Of a stretch of DNA of 64,000 bases, positions 7,938 to 15,800 are shown in pieces (position 1 is the stretch's first letter; each line of letters opens with the position of its first letter). The stretch covers positions 124,001 through 188,000 of the forward strand of contig NZ_JACSMA010000002.1 of assembly GCF_018618415.1 (NCBI RefSeq). Reading direction: 5' to 3'. The position numbers and the translations under genes are program-made. Under the pieces are notes generated by a model. That model was not told the DNA's origin. It searched no databases and worked only from the letters and a program-made list of their open reading frames with translations. Origin of the DNA: Exiguobacterium sp. s146 (GTDB lineage: Bacteria; Bacillota; Bacilli; Exiguobacteriales; Exiguobacteriaceae).

Positions 7938-8643
7938 GGCGCGCCTCCCACTCGATCAAGTCATCAAGGCTGACTTGGCCGGATAACAGTGCCTTGCCGA
8001 CGACCGCCTCATCGATGCCGGCCGCTTGCAGTGCTTCGACGTCAGCCTCGGTCGTCACACCGCCCGAGGCGATTAACGTGACCGATACGGCTTCACGGAG
8101 CGCCTTCATCCGTTCAAGGTTCGGTCCGTTCAATTTCCCGTCCGATCCAATGTCCGTATAGAGAATCGTCTTGACGCCTCGATCGACAAGCCCTTTCGCG
8201 GCATCGATATCTTTCAAATCGGTCGTTTCTTGCCAGCCGTTGACGGCGACAATCCCATCATAAGCATCGAGGGCGACGGCGACACGATCACCGTACTTCG
8301 CGAGCGCCCGGTCCAAGAATTCCGGGTCCATGAACGCTTTCGTCCCGAGCAAGACCCGGTCCGCGCCGGTCGCCATGACCGCGTCGAGCGCTTCTTCGGA
8401 ACGGATGCCCCCGCCCGTCTGAACGAAGAAACCGCATGTTTTGGCAAACCGGACCACGTCAAGATGTCTCGGTTCACCAGCCTTCGCCCCTTCGAGGTCA
8501 ATCAAGTGGAGCATCGGGACACGTCCTTGCCACTCCTTCAATTTCTCATACGGGTCTCCGTACTGTTCTTCTGTATTAAAATCGCCTTCCGTCAAGCGGA
8601 CGATTTTTCCGTCAATCAAATCAATGGCCGGTAGTAATCTCAC
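7930..8643 (-). CDS. hisA: ProFAR isomerase
   Basis: This 237-residue half-barrel-duplicated TIM barrel begins MRLLPAIDLIDGKIVRL, with catalytic Asp8; the second active-site Asp is in YTDIGSDGKLNGPN. It isomerises ProFAR to PRFAR. It overlaps hisH by 23 bases and hisF by eight, so the cluster is tightly coupled. Confidence 0.96.
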   Translation of the reverse strand: MRLLPAIDLIDGKIVRLTEGDFNTEEQYGDPYEKLKEWQGRVPMLHLIDLEGAKAGEPRHLDVVRFAKTCGFFVQTGGGIRSEEALDAVMATGADRVLLGTKAFMDPEFLDRALAKYGDRVAVALDAYDGIVAVNGWQETTDLKDIDAAKGLVDRGVKTILYTDIGSDGKLNGPNLERMKALREAVSVTLIASGGVTTEADVEALQAAGIDEAVVGKALLSGQVSLDDLIEWEARHA

Positions 8644-9208
8644 GTTCGACCGCCTCCTTCCATTCTTTCAATAAACTGAGTCCAAACGCGCCGCTCTTCT
8701 CCGGGTGGAACTGCATTCCCGTGACGAGCCCTTTCTGCACGATGGCCGGCACTTCTTCCCCCATATAATCGGCAGAGGCGATGACATGGACCGGGTCGGT
8801 CACGACGTGATACGAGTGAACGAAATAGACGTCCTCATCTCGCAAAATCGAGTTCCATCCGACGTGCGGCAGCCGTTTGGCCCGCATCCGTTCGACGCGT
8901 CCTTCAATCAAACCGAGCCCTTCTGTCGGGATCCCTTCCGTGCTCGACTCGAATAAGAGTTGCATGCCGAGGCAAATGCCGAGGAACGGCTTCTCCTGTG
9001 TCGAACGTTTCAACAACGGGATGAGTCCCGTCTCGCTCAGTGATTGCATCGCCTGCGGGAACGCCCCGACACCAGGAAGCAAGATGGCGTCCGCCGCCTC
9101 GATCTCTAAGGGATCGTTCGTGATGGTGACGTAACAGCCGATGGCTTGGAGCGCCCGTTCGACGTTGAACACGTTGCCCATCCCGTAATCGATAACCGCG
9201 ACTCTCAT
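8621..9208 (-). CDS. hisH: Imidazole glycerol phosphate synthase, glutaminase subunit
   Basis: This 195-residue class I glutamine amidotransferase has nucleophile Cys79 in LGICLGMQLLFE and the His/Glu pair in MQFHPEKSG. It releases ammonia from glutamine and channels it to HisF. Start and stop overlap hisB (four bases) and hisA (23 bases). It is slightly shorter than the B. subtilis protein, but all motifs are present. Confidence 0.95.
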   Translation of the reverse strand: MRVAVIDYGMGNVFNVERALQAIGCYVTITNDPLEIEAADAILLPGVGAFPQAMQSLSETGLIPLLKRSTQEKPFLGICLGMQLLFESSTEGIPTEGLGLIEGRVERMRAKRLPHVGWNSILRDEDVYFVHSYHVVTDPVHVIASADYMGEEVPAIVQKGLVTGMQFHPEKSGAFGLSLLKEWKEAVEREITTGH

Positions 9209-9792
9209 CCTTCAATCAGTCCTTTCGTCGATGGCAGTCGATTCGACCCGTCTTGCCCGATCGCTTCAGCGAGAGCGCGGCCGAACGCTTTGAACAGTCC
9301 CTCAATCATATGGTGGGAGTTCGACCCGTAGAGCACTTCGAGATGAAGCGTTAAGCGGGCGTTCATCGCAACGGCCCGGAAAAACTCTTCGGCGAGCTCC
9401 GTATCAAAATCCCCGAGTTTCGGGTTTTTGATATCGGCCCGGTAGACGAGGAACGGTCGACCCGACACGTCGACGACGGCTCGCGCGAGCGTCTCGTCCA
9501 TCGGCAAATAACTCGTGCCGTAGCGACGGATCCCGATTTTGTCGCCGAGCGCTTGATTGATCATCTGACCGAGGGCAATCCCGACGTCTTCGACCGTGTG
9601 GTGGGCGTCGACCCACGTATCCCCTTCGACATGGGCCGTCAAATCGATTTGGCTATGGAATGCGAACAGGGTCAACATATGGTCAAAGAAGCCGACGCCT
9701 GTCTTGACGTCACTTTGTCCCGTCCCGTTCAAGTCGAGTTTAAGTTCAATCTTCGTTTCTTTCGTCTCTCGTTTCGTCTCAGCTGTTCTCAA
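9205..9792 (-). CDS. hisB: Imidazoleglycerol-phosphate dehydratase
   Basis: This 195-residue monofunctional HisB has the two metal-binding histidine motifs HHTVEDVGIALG and its repeat near LEVLYGSNSHHMIEGLFKA. It removes water from imidazole glycerol phosphate. No phosphatase domain is fused, so histidinol phosphatase must be separate (hisJ at 13638). It overlaps hisC by 14 bases. Confidence 0.96.
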   Translation of the reverse strand: MRTAETKRETKETKIELKLDLNGTGQSDVKTGVGFFDHMLTLFAFHSQIDLTAHVEGDTWVDAHHTVEDVGIALGQMINQALGDKIGIRRYGTSYLPMDETLARAVVDVSGRPFLVYRADIKNPKLGDFDTELAEEFFRAVAMNARLTLHLEVLYGSNSHHMIEGLFKAFGRALAEAIGQDGSNRLPSTKGLIEG

Positions 9793-10792
9793 GTGAAGTC
9801 ACCTCTTCTATCGTTAGTTGAAGCAAGCGGTACGCCTCATCCGTACCCGCACTGACACGAAGGCCGTCTGCAAACGCGCGAACGTGCACGTCTTTTTCAA
9901 TGAAGCGGGCGGCCCAGGCTTCGCTGTCCGGTGTCTCGACGTATAGGAAGTTGGCACGGCTCGGTAAGACATTACCGATTGGCGCGAGCAACGTCTCGAG
10001 CTTTTGTCGCTGGGTTTGATGGAAGTTGATCGACTCATCGATATAATCGGGGTCGTTCAAGACGACTGTCGCCACGGCTGCACTCAACCCGCTCACATTG
10101 AACGGCGAGCGGAATCGGTCAATCTTCTCAATTAAGCGCTCGTCGGCAATCATGAAGCCGATACGCAGATTCGCGAGTCCGAACGCTTTCGATAGCGTCC
10201 GGAGAATGATCACGTTCGCATGATCTGCGAGACGGGATTTAAACGAATCTTCCATCGTGAAATCAATATACGCCTCATCGACGACAAGGTACGGAACTCG
10301 ACGTGCAATCGTCTCGAGCTCATCGAGCGACCACATCTTGCCGGTCGGATTGTTCGGGTTCGAGATGAGCACGAGTTTTGGATGTTCTGCTTCAATCGTC
10401 TGCATGATCGCCTCGTACGACAGTCCGTTCGCATCCGGTTGCACGAAGTTGCCGCGGGCGATGTGCGTGTAAATGCCATACATCGAAAAGTCGGGAATCG
10501 GTGCGGCGACGACGTCCTCGGTATCGAGGATGGCTTGACAGAGAATCGCGAGCAATTCATCGCTGCCACTGCCGACCATGAGTTGTTGTGGGCTCACACC
10601 GGCATACGCCGCATAGCTTTGTTTCAGTGCCGTCAACTCGTCGACCGGATAATGGCTCAAGTCGAGCGGCAGCTCTCGTATTGCCGTCTTCAAGCGCTCT
10701 GGGAACGCATACTGGCTCTCATTTTGATTCAACGCGTGCCCTTTGACCGCATGCGGGACGTAGCGTGGAATCGATTCATAGTTCAGTCTCAT
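9779..10792 (-). CDS. hisC: Histidinol-phosphate aminotransferase (operon copy)
   Basis: This 337-residue fold-type I PLP enzyme has SNPNNPT near 134-140 and the Schiff-base lysine K192 in RTLSKAFGLANLRIGF. It transaminates imidazole acetol phosphate to histidinol phosphate. It lies between hisD and hisB, whereas the B. subtilis his operon has no hisC. A second homologue lies at 3930-4937. The ATGA overlap with hisD sets the start. Confidence 0.93.
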   Translation of the reverse strand: MRLNYESIPRYVPHAVKGHALNQNESQYAFPERLKTAIRELPLDLSHYPVDELTALKQSYAAYAGVSPQQLMVGSGSDELLAILCQAILDTEDVVAAPIPDFSMYGIYTHIARGNFVQPDANGLSYEAIMQTIEAEHPKLVLISNPNNPTGKMWSLDELETIARRVPYLVVDEAYIDFTMEDSFKSRLADHANVIILRTLSKAFGLANLRIGFMIADERLIEKIDRFRSPFNVSGLSAAVATVVLNDPDYIDESINFHQTQRQKLETLLAPIGNVLPSRANFLYVETPDSEAWAARFIEKDVHVRAFADGLRVSAGTDEAYRLLQLTIEEVTSLENS

Positions 10793-12006
10793 ACGTCCTC
10801 CAATCGGACCGCCATCGCCCGGGCGTGGCCGTCAAGTTGTTCTTGTTTCGCGATTCGAATCGCGGCACGTGTGATGCGTTCATCGAGCTCTGTCATTTGC
10901 AGGAACGTCTGGCGTCGGTAAAAATCATCGACCGACAGTCCGCTCGAGAAGCGGGCCGTTCCGCTCGTCGGCAGGACGTGGTTCGGTCCAGCGATGTAAT
11001 CCCCAAACGCCTCCGCCGCTTCGTGACCGAGGAAGAACGATCCGCCGTGGCGGATGGCTTGCATGTAGTCTTCCGGGTCGGCGACGGCGAGTTGGACGTG
11101 TTCGGCCGCCATCTCGTTCGCATGACGAATCGCCTCATCCTTCGTCTTCACGAGGACACCTCCGCGCTTTATCGCCTCCGTCGCGATTTCACGGCGCGGC
11201 AGTTCGCCCAACTGTCGGTCCAGTTCTTGTCGAATTGCTTCAGCCAATTCGTCTGTCGGAACGAGCGCAAGTGCCGTCGCTTCGACATCGTGCTCGGCTT
11301 GGGCTAGCAAATCGGCGGCAATCCATCTCGGGTTGGCCGTCTCATCGGCGATGATGAGCACTTCGGACGGTCCAGCGACCGAATCGATGCCGACGATGTG
11401 GGACACGAGTGATTTTGCCGTCGCGACATAAGCGTTCCCAGGACCGACGATTTTATCGACGGCTTGGATTGTCTCGGTGCCGAACGCCAAGGCGGCCACG
11501 GCTTGCGCCCCGCCGACGAGATAGCATTCATCCGCCCCGGCGATTTTTGCCGCAATCAATAACGATAAGTCGATGCCGTCTTGTTTCGGCGGCGTCACCA
11601 TGACGACACGTTTCACGCCAGCCACTTTCGCCGGAATGATGTTCATCAACACACTCGACGGATAGACGGCCGTCCCGCCCGGCACGTACACGCCGACCGA
11701 GTCGAGCGGCATGAAACGGCGTCCAAGCCGGAACATCTCGTCTTCATATACGTCGTCTTGGCGTCGTTGGCGCTCGTGGAACGTGCGAATCCGTTCGGCC
11801 GCGAGTGTCAGCGCCTCGGTCAGTTCAGCGTATGCCTCAGGGGGGGTGAAAGTCGTCAAATCGACCGTCTCGATTTTGTCGACACCGTCAAATTTCTTCG
11901 TGAACGCGAGGAGCGCCTCGTCCCCGTTCGACTCCACGGCCTCGAGAATCGGTTTGACCGCTTCCGCCCAACTTTCCCGCCGGGTCCGGTTCGTTTCCGT
12001 ACTCAT
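10789..12006 (-). CDS. hisD: Histidinol dehydrogenase
   Basis: This 405-residue HisD oxidises histidinol to histidine in two NAD-dependent steps. The PGGTAVYPSSVLM loop, the KIVGPGNAYVATAK segment, the AGPSEVLIIAD motif and the late NHVLPTSGTARFSSGLSVDDF Zn-site region are all seen. An upstream in-frame ATG exists at 12039, but the ATGA overlap with the hisG stop favours 12006. The N-terminus is slightly shorter than in B. subtilis. Confidence 0.95.
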   Translation of the reverse strand: MSTETNRTRRESWAEAVKPILEAVESNGDEALLAFTKKFDGVDKIETVDLTTFTPPEAYAELTEALTLAAERIRTFHERQRRQDDVYEDEMFRLGRRFMPLDSVGVYVPGGTAVYPSSVLMNIIPAKVAGVKRVVMVTPPKQDGIDLSLLIAAKIAGADECYLVGGAQAVAALAFGTETIQAVDKIVGPGNAYVATAKSLVSHIVGIDSVAGPSEVLIIADETANPRWIAADLLAQAEHDVEATALALVPTDELAEAIRQELDRQLGELPRREIATEAIKRGGVLVKTKDEAIRHANEMAAEHVQLAVADPEDYMQAIRHGGSFFLGHEAAEAFGDYIAGPNHVLPTSGTARFSSGLSVDDFYRRQTFLQMTELDERITRAAIRIAKQEQLDGHARAMAVRLEDV

Positions 12007-12611
12007 TTCGCTTCCTCCTTGCTCAAACGACGAATCCATGCCTTCAACTCATCCGGATTGTTGGCGAGTGCCGCCTCACTCGTGATGAATTTAGCGTTTA
12101 TCGTGAAAATCGTCTCGTATTCTTCAAGGTCGTTCGCGCGCAGGGTCGCCCCTGTCTCGACGATATCGACGATGCAATCGGCGAGTCCGGTCAACGGTGC
12201 AAGTTCGACCGAACCGTTCAACGCGATCACTTCGACGTTCTGTCGCTTCGAGGCGAAGTGAGAGATGGCGATATTCGGATATTTGCTCGCGACTTTCAAT
12301 TTCTTCGTCCCGTTCTTCCGTTCTTTCGGTCCACAAACTGCCATACGGCAACGGCCGAACGGCAAGTCGACGACTTCCAGCACGCCAGGGGTCTTCTCGC
12401 GCAAGATGTCGCCGCCGACGACACCGACATCTGCCGCGCCGTGCATGACGTACTTATAGACGTCATCCCCTTTGACGAAGATGAACTCATGCCCGTCGAC
12501 TTCGACCGTCAGTTCACGGCCGCGCTTCTCCGGCCAGACCGTGAGTCCGACTTGTTCGAAATATTCTCGGGCTGCCTTTTCAATACGTCCTTTTGCGATG
12601 GCCACCTTCAT
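12003..12611 (-). CDS. hisG: ATP phosphoribosyltransferase, short form
   Basis: This 202-residue short-form HisG catalyses the first committed step, joining ATP and PRPP. It lacks the C-terminal ACT-like regulatory domain of long HisG and therefore needs HisZ, encoded immediately upstream with a four-base overlap. The PRPP-binding loop lies in DIVETGATLRANDLE. Histidine feedback should act through the HisZ-HisG complex, as known for this family. Confidence 0.96.
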   Translation of the reverse strand: MKVAIAKGRIEKAAREYFEQVGLTVWPEKRGRELTVEVDGHEFIFVKGDDVYKYVMHGAADVGVVGGDILREKTPGVLEVVDLPFGRCRMAVCGPKERKNGTKKLKVASKYPNIAISHFASKRQNVEVIALNGSVELAPLTGLADCIVDIVETGATLRANDLEEYETIFTINAKFITSEAALANNPDELKAWIRRLSKEEAK

Positions 12612-13531
12612 AAAATCACCTCACCTAACTGTTCTAAATCAAGGGACAGTCCGAACGCCCGTCGCGATTGGCCGAAATGTCCGTATAATGAATCATAGCG
12701 ACCACCCGACAGCACACGTCGTCCGTCGATGCTACCGGTCACCGTCAATCCTGAATAGTAATCAAAGTCACCGGTCTGTCCAAAGTCGTACGATACGTTC
12801 AAACCGATCGATCGTAGATGTTCGACCGCCCGCTCGACTTCGTCTATGGCAGACGTCAAGCTCGGCTCCGCGACTTCATGTAACTCATCCAGTGCCGAAT
12901 CGCCAATCAAGAACGGTAATTTCGCGATTAACGGGTATTGATACGTATCGGCAAGTTCCCGAAGCGATTCTAAGTTGCGGAGCGCCAAATATTGACGTAG
13001 CGTCCGCTCCGGGATACCGGCCTCGTCCGCCACAGCGGCGACCAAGGCAGCCGATCCGACTTGAATCCGGAGTCTGTCTTGTGGCAAGACACGCTCGGTC
13101 ATCTTGAGAAACGAGGCGATCAACTCCATATCAGGAGCATCTCCGTCAATCCATTCAAGACCGAGCTGTTGACGTTCATGCGGCTGGCCCGAGTGCTTCG
13201 GGGTACGTCGATAGACGGCGCCGGCATACGCAACACGCATCGGCTCATGACCGTCCGCAAGTTTCCGTGCGATTTGTAATGTATAGTCCGGACGCATGAC
13301 GAGCAACTCTCCGTCGTTCCCGAACAGACGATAATAGGCCGATTCATCGAATAGGGCCAAGTCTTGATAGTGCGAATAATATTCTACGAGTGGCGGTTCA
13401 ATTACGCTGTAGCCGTTTGCTTCGGCTCGCTCTAGAAATGATAACATCCACTGCTTCGGACGCAGGATGTCCTCCCCTTGCAATTCGTGCCATCCTTCCG
13501 GGATGGATCCTTTTGTATTGAACCAAATCAT
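12608..13531 (-). CDS. hisZ: ATP phosphoribosyltransferase regulatory subunit
   Basis: This 307-residue HisRS-like regulatory protein has class II tRNA synthetase motifs (VMRPDYTLQIAR, AYAGAVYRR, the LSGGRYDSLYG motif-3 region) but no anticodon-binding domain. It is shorter than B. subtilis HisZ (about 390 residues), because the chain ends soon after motif 3. An AAAGGG site eight bases before ATG 13531 is preferred over the in-frame GTG at 13540. It is first gene of the ten-gene his operon. Confidence 0.92.
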   Translation of the reverse strand: MIWFNTKGSIPEGWHELQGEDILRPKQWMLSFLERAEANGYSVIEPPLVEYYSHYQDLALFDESAYYRLFGNDGELLVMRPDYTLQIARKLADGHEPMRVAYAGAVYRRTPKHSGQPHERQQLGLEWIDGDAPDMELIASFLKMTERVLPQDRLRIQVGSAALVAAVADEAGIPERTLRQYLALRNLESLRELADTYQYPLIAKLPFLIGDSALDELHEVAEPSLTSAIDEVERAVEHLRSIGLNVSYDFGQTGDFDYYSGLTVTGSIDGRRVLSGGRYDSLYGHFGQSRRAFGLSLDLEQLGEVIL

Positions 13532-13556
13532 CGATATCACCCTTTATCTTATTATC

Positions 13557-13584
13557 ACTTTACCAAACTAAAGTAGTGTGTTAA
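13557..13584 (-). promoter_or_regulatory. Candidate promoter and operator for the his operon
   Basis: Reading leftwards, a TTAACA -35 (13579-13584), a 16-base spacer and a TAAAGT -10 (13557-13562) precede hisZ. The -10 is one arm of an inverted repeat, ACTTTA-CCAAAC-TAAAGT (13557-13574), which could be a repressor site for the divergent hisZ/hisJ genes. Promoter match is moderate. Confidence 0.38.
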
Positions 13585-13637
13585 ATTTATCAAACCAAGC
13601 CGGTGCTGTCAACCGGCGAACTCGAAAGGAATGTCGC

Positions 13638-14453
13638 ATGATGATTGACTTTACCCGTGATGGTCACCTTCACACCCCATTTTGCCCACATGGCTCGACA
13701 GATCCGCTCCATATGTACGTCGAGCAGGCGTTAGCCCGTGGCATCAAGACGCTCACGTTCACCGAACATGCCCCATTTCCAGCCCGGTTCCTCGACCCGA
13801 CGCCCGACAAAGACTCGGCCATGTCGGTCGAATCGTTACCGCTTTATATTGAAGCAATTCAAACGCTGAAGCGGTCATATCCCGATCTCGATATCCGACT
13901 TGGCCTAGAGATCGACTATTTACCGGGTAGTGAGTCCGAGACGTTGGCCTTCCTCGAGCCATATTCGGACGTATTAGATGAAACCATCTTGTCTCAACAC
14001 TTTCTCCTCGTCGACGGTGAGCTCCTGCCTGTCGACTTCTCGGCCGAGACATTTGACACGCTTGTACGTCGCGTCGGGTCGTTCGAAGAGGTAATGCGAC
14101 GTTACTACACGGCGCTTGAGGCCGGACTCGCTTTTCCATGGGAGCGCTTAAAAGTAAATCGCATCGGACATATCGATTTGCCAATCAAATATCAAGCAAA
14201 TTATGACTGGGAGCGAAAGAACGTTCTCCCTGAACAAACCCGTTTGCTCCAAACAATCGCGAACCGCGGATTCGGACTCGATGTGAACACGGCCGGGTTA
14301 CGGAAACCGGAATGTGGTCAAATTTATGCGCTCGATATCGCGCCGAAAGCAATGTCCTACGGCATCCCGCTCGTGCTCGGATCGGACGCCCATATCGCCG
14401 CTGATGTCGCCGCTGGATTCAATGACATACAAAAAAAAGCCACGTTCCTATGA
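13638..14453 (+). CDS. hisJ: Histidinol-phosphatase, PHP family
   Basis: This 271-residue PHP-domain phosphatase begins with the metal-binding DGHLHTPFCPHG motif; TFTEHAPFP and the late GSDAHIA supply further metal ligands. It dephosphorylates histidinol phosphate and fills the one step not encoded in the operon opposite. AAAGGA lies seven bases before ATG 13638; an upstream in-frame ATG at 13578 lacks such a site. It is divergent from hisZ with about 100 bases between, which invites shared control. A short GC-rich hairpin (13599-13617) lies in its leader. Confidence 0.93.
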   Translation: MMIDFTRDGHLHTPFCPHGSTDPLHMYVEQALARGIKTLTFTEHAPFPARFLDPTPDKDSAMSVESLPLYIEAIQTLKRSYPDLDIRLGLEIDYLPGSESETLAFLEPYSDVLDETILSQHFLLVDGELLPVDFSAETFDTLVRRVGSFEEVMRRYYTALEAGLAFPWERLKVNRIGHIDLPIKYQANYDWERKNVLPEQTRLLQTIANRGFGLDVNTAGLRKPECGQIYALDIAPKAMSYGIPLVLGSDAHIAADVAAGFNDIQKKATFL

Positions 14454-14466
14454 ACGTGGCTTTTTC
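14433..14466 (+). terminator. Terminator of hisJ
   Basis: Arms AAAAAGCCACGTTC and GAACGTGGCTTTTT enclose CTAT, with T's at the end. The hairpin overlaps the hisJ stop codon. Confidence 0.85.
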
Positions 14467-14581
14467 ACAGCGATCTAGCTATCTAGATCCCCATTTTTGG
14501 TTGTCGATAACGATATGGCGTTCCATTTCTTCATCTATTGACAATCATACCATACTGATTCGGCAATGCAACCTGAAAATG

Positions 14582-14610
14582 AAAAAAGGATGACGGAATT
14601 GTCATCCTTT
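14582..14610 (-). terminator. Terminator of the 118-residue hypothetical gene
   Basis: Perfect arms AAAGGATGAC (14585-14594) and GTCATCCTTT (14601-14610). On the minus strand a T run follows. Confidence 0.85.
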
Positions 14611-14615
14611 GTTAT

Positions 14616-14972
14616 TTAGACAGCCATTTCGGCGTATAATCCTTTTAGTTCTTCTGTAGCTGCCTCATCCATCTGTAACGCGACGAGTTCAACGAATTGA
14701 AGCGCTGGGTCCTTGTCGCCCGACATCCGAACGATCTCGGCTGCCGCATCGTCGAGCGCGAGTAAGATACCCGATACTCCGAGCGTTGGGTAGTAACGGA
14801 GTAGTGCGCGGACGTGTTTCATTTCTGAGATATCGTACCCATTAATCTTCAGAGCCTTGACCGCCAACTCCTTATGCGTCCCAATCGCAAATTTATCTTC
14901 CCACACCTCTTCGAGTGTGATTAACGCTTCCACATCATAGGCACCATCAGTGAAACGAACTTGTTTTTCCAT
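14616..14972 (-). CDS. Hypothetical protein
   Basis: This 118-residue, acidic, helix-rich protein is one I do not recognise. It lacks a signal peptide, membrane segments and cysteines, so it is probably cytoplasmic. GAGGGGAAATG-type spacing gives a good start, and a perfect TATAAT (15004-15009 on the complementary strand) lies about 30 bases upstream. It is monocistronic, with its own promoter and terminator, which supports a real gene. Confidence 0.65.
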   Translation of the reverse strand: MEKQVRFTDGAYDVEALITLEEVWEDKFAIGTHKELAVKALKINGYDISEMKHVRALLRYYPTLGVSGILLALDDAAAEIVRMSGDKDPALQFVELVALQMDEAATEELKGLYAEMAV

Positions 14973-15082
14973 GTAACATTTCCCCTCTCGTTAATCTACT
15001 TTCATTATAAGTAAGAAACACCCGAAAAGTTTGTGAAATATTGAACATTATGTGGAAACTTTGTCTCACCTAAATGTGAACA

Positions 15083-15109
15083 CAAAAAAAGGTCCCTCCG
15101 AAGAGAGAC
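15083..15109 (-). terminator. Terminator of the dCMP deaminase gene
   Basis: On the minus strand GTCTCTC-TTCG-GAGGGAC (one G-U pair, UUCG tetraloop) is followed by a run of seven T's. Confidence 0.85.
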
Positions 15110-15162
15110 AAATAATGGAAGAGTAAAACACCATTGGCAGTACATTAATAATATAACACCGA

Positions 15163-15177
15163 ATGTAAACGTTTACA
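15163..15177. promoter_or_regulatory. cre-like palindrome (CcpA site match)
   Basis: ATGTAAACGTTTACA fits the published cre consensus WTGNAARCGNWWWCA at every position. It overlaps the stop codon of the dCMP deaminase gene, an odd place for a repressor site. Function is unproven. Confidence 0.4.
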
Positions 15178-15748
15178 ATGTGTTTTTAAAACTTTTTTCA
15201 AGCGGCATATGTACCACGTCTATCCCGCTCTCGCGCATCAAATCGAGGCCGTCTCCATGTTCGTATCCAACCGCATAGACAACACGGGCGACGCGGGAAG
15301 CGATCAAGGCGAGCGAGCAGGCGTGGCACGGCGAATGGGTCACATAAGCCGTCGCTCCGAACGCGTTCGTCGAGTCGGCGGCGAGTTTTCCGATTGCATT
15401 GATTTCGGCATGAATCTCATGCTGCTTCGACCAATTATGATGATCGTACGGGTCCGAGCACTTGATAAAGGTCACACCGTCCTGGATGAACGTGGCCGGG
15501 GTCTCGAGCAAGTCGACCGCGTTCGCCTCTACGTATTCGGCGCGCTTATAGAACCCGTCGTCTCGCTTTACAAAGATTTCATTGCAGTTCGTGTGCCCGG
15601 GCGGCGTACCGTTCAGTCCAATCGAAATCGGCTTCTCATCTTTGACGATGACGCAAGCGACACTTTTCGAGGCACATTTCGAGTGACGTATCGCCATCAT
15701 ATTGGCAAATTGTAACCACGTCTCGTCCCATAGGTGCTGTTTATCCAT
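15173..15748 (-). CDS. Deoxycytidylate (dCMP) deaminase family protein
   Basis: This 191-residue zinc-dependent deaminase has H113-A-E and PCHAC (140-144), the canonical ligands and catalytic Glu. The N-terminal region with GLNGTPPGHTNCNE and the insert between the strands fit dCMP deaminases (ComEB/T4-like), which make dUMP for thymidylate synthesis, rather than short cytidine deaminases. The start has GAGGAGGATGAAC spacing. It is transcribed alone and followed by a terminator. Confidence 0.85.
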   Translation of the reverse strand: MDKQHLWDETWLQFANMMAIRHSKCASKSVACVIVKDEKPISIGLNGTPPGHTNCNEIFVKRDDGFYKRAEYVEANAVDLLETPATFIQDGVTFIKCSDPYDHHNWSKQHEIHAEINAIGKLAADSTNAFGATAYVTHSPCHACSLALIASRVARVVYAVGYEHGDGLDLMRESGIDVVHMPLEKSFKNTL

Positions 15749-15768
15749 TGTTCATCCTCCTCGAAGAA

Positions 15769-15798
15769 AAGGAAAGTCTGAATGCTCAGACTTTCCTT
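15769..15798 (-). terminator. Terminator of xpaC-telA
   Basis: Perfect 13-base arms (15769-15781 and 15786-15798) around ATGC, with a pyrimidine-rich tail on the minus strand. Confidence 0.85.
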
Positions 15799-15800
15799 GT

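Noticed and set aside
9779-10921. Long plus-strand open frames antisense to hisC and other his genes
   Set aside because: GC-rich codon third positions leave long open antisense frames throughout the window; these lack binding sites and family motifs.
12608-13531. HisZ as a truncated pseudogene because it is about 80 residues shorter than in B. subtilis
   Set aside because: All synthetase-like motifs are present, it ends in a clean ATG overlap with hisG, and HisZ length varies between taxa.
13541-13637. T-box or histidine leader peptide before the his operon
   Set aside because: The gap is under 110 bases, with no terminator, no T-box sequence and no His-rich short frame.
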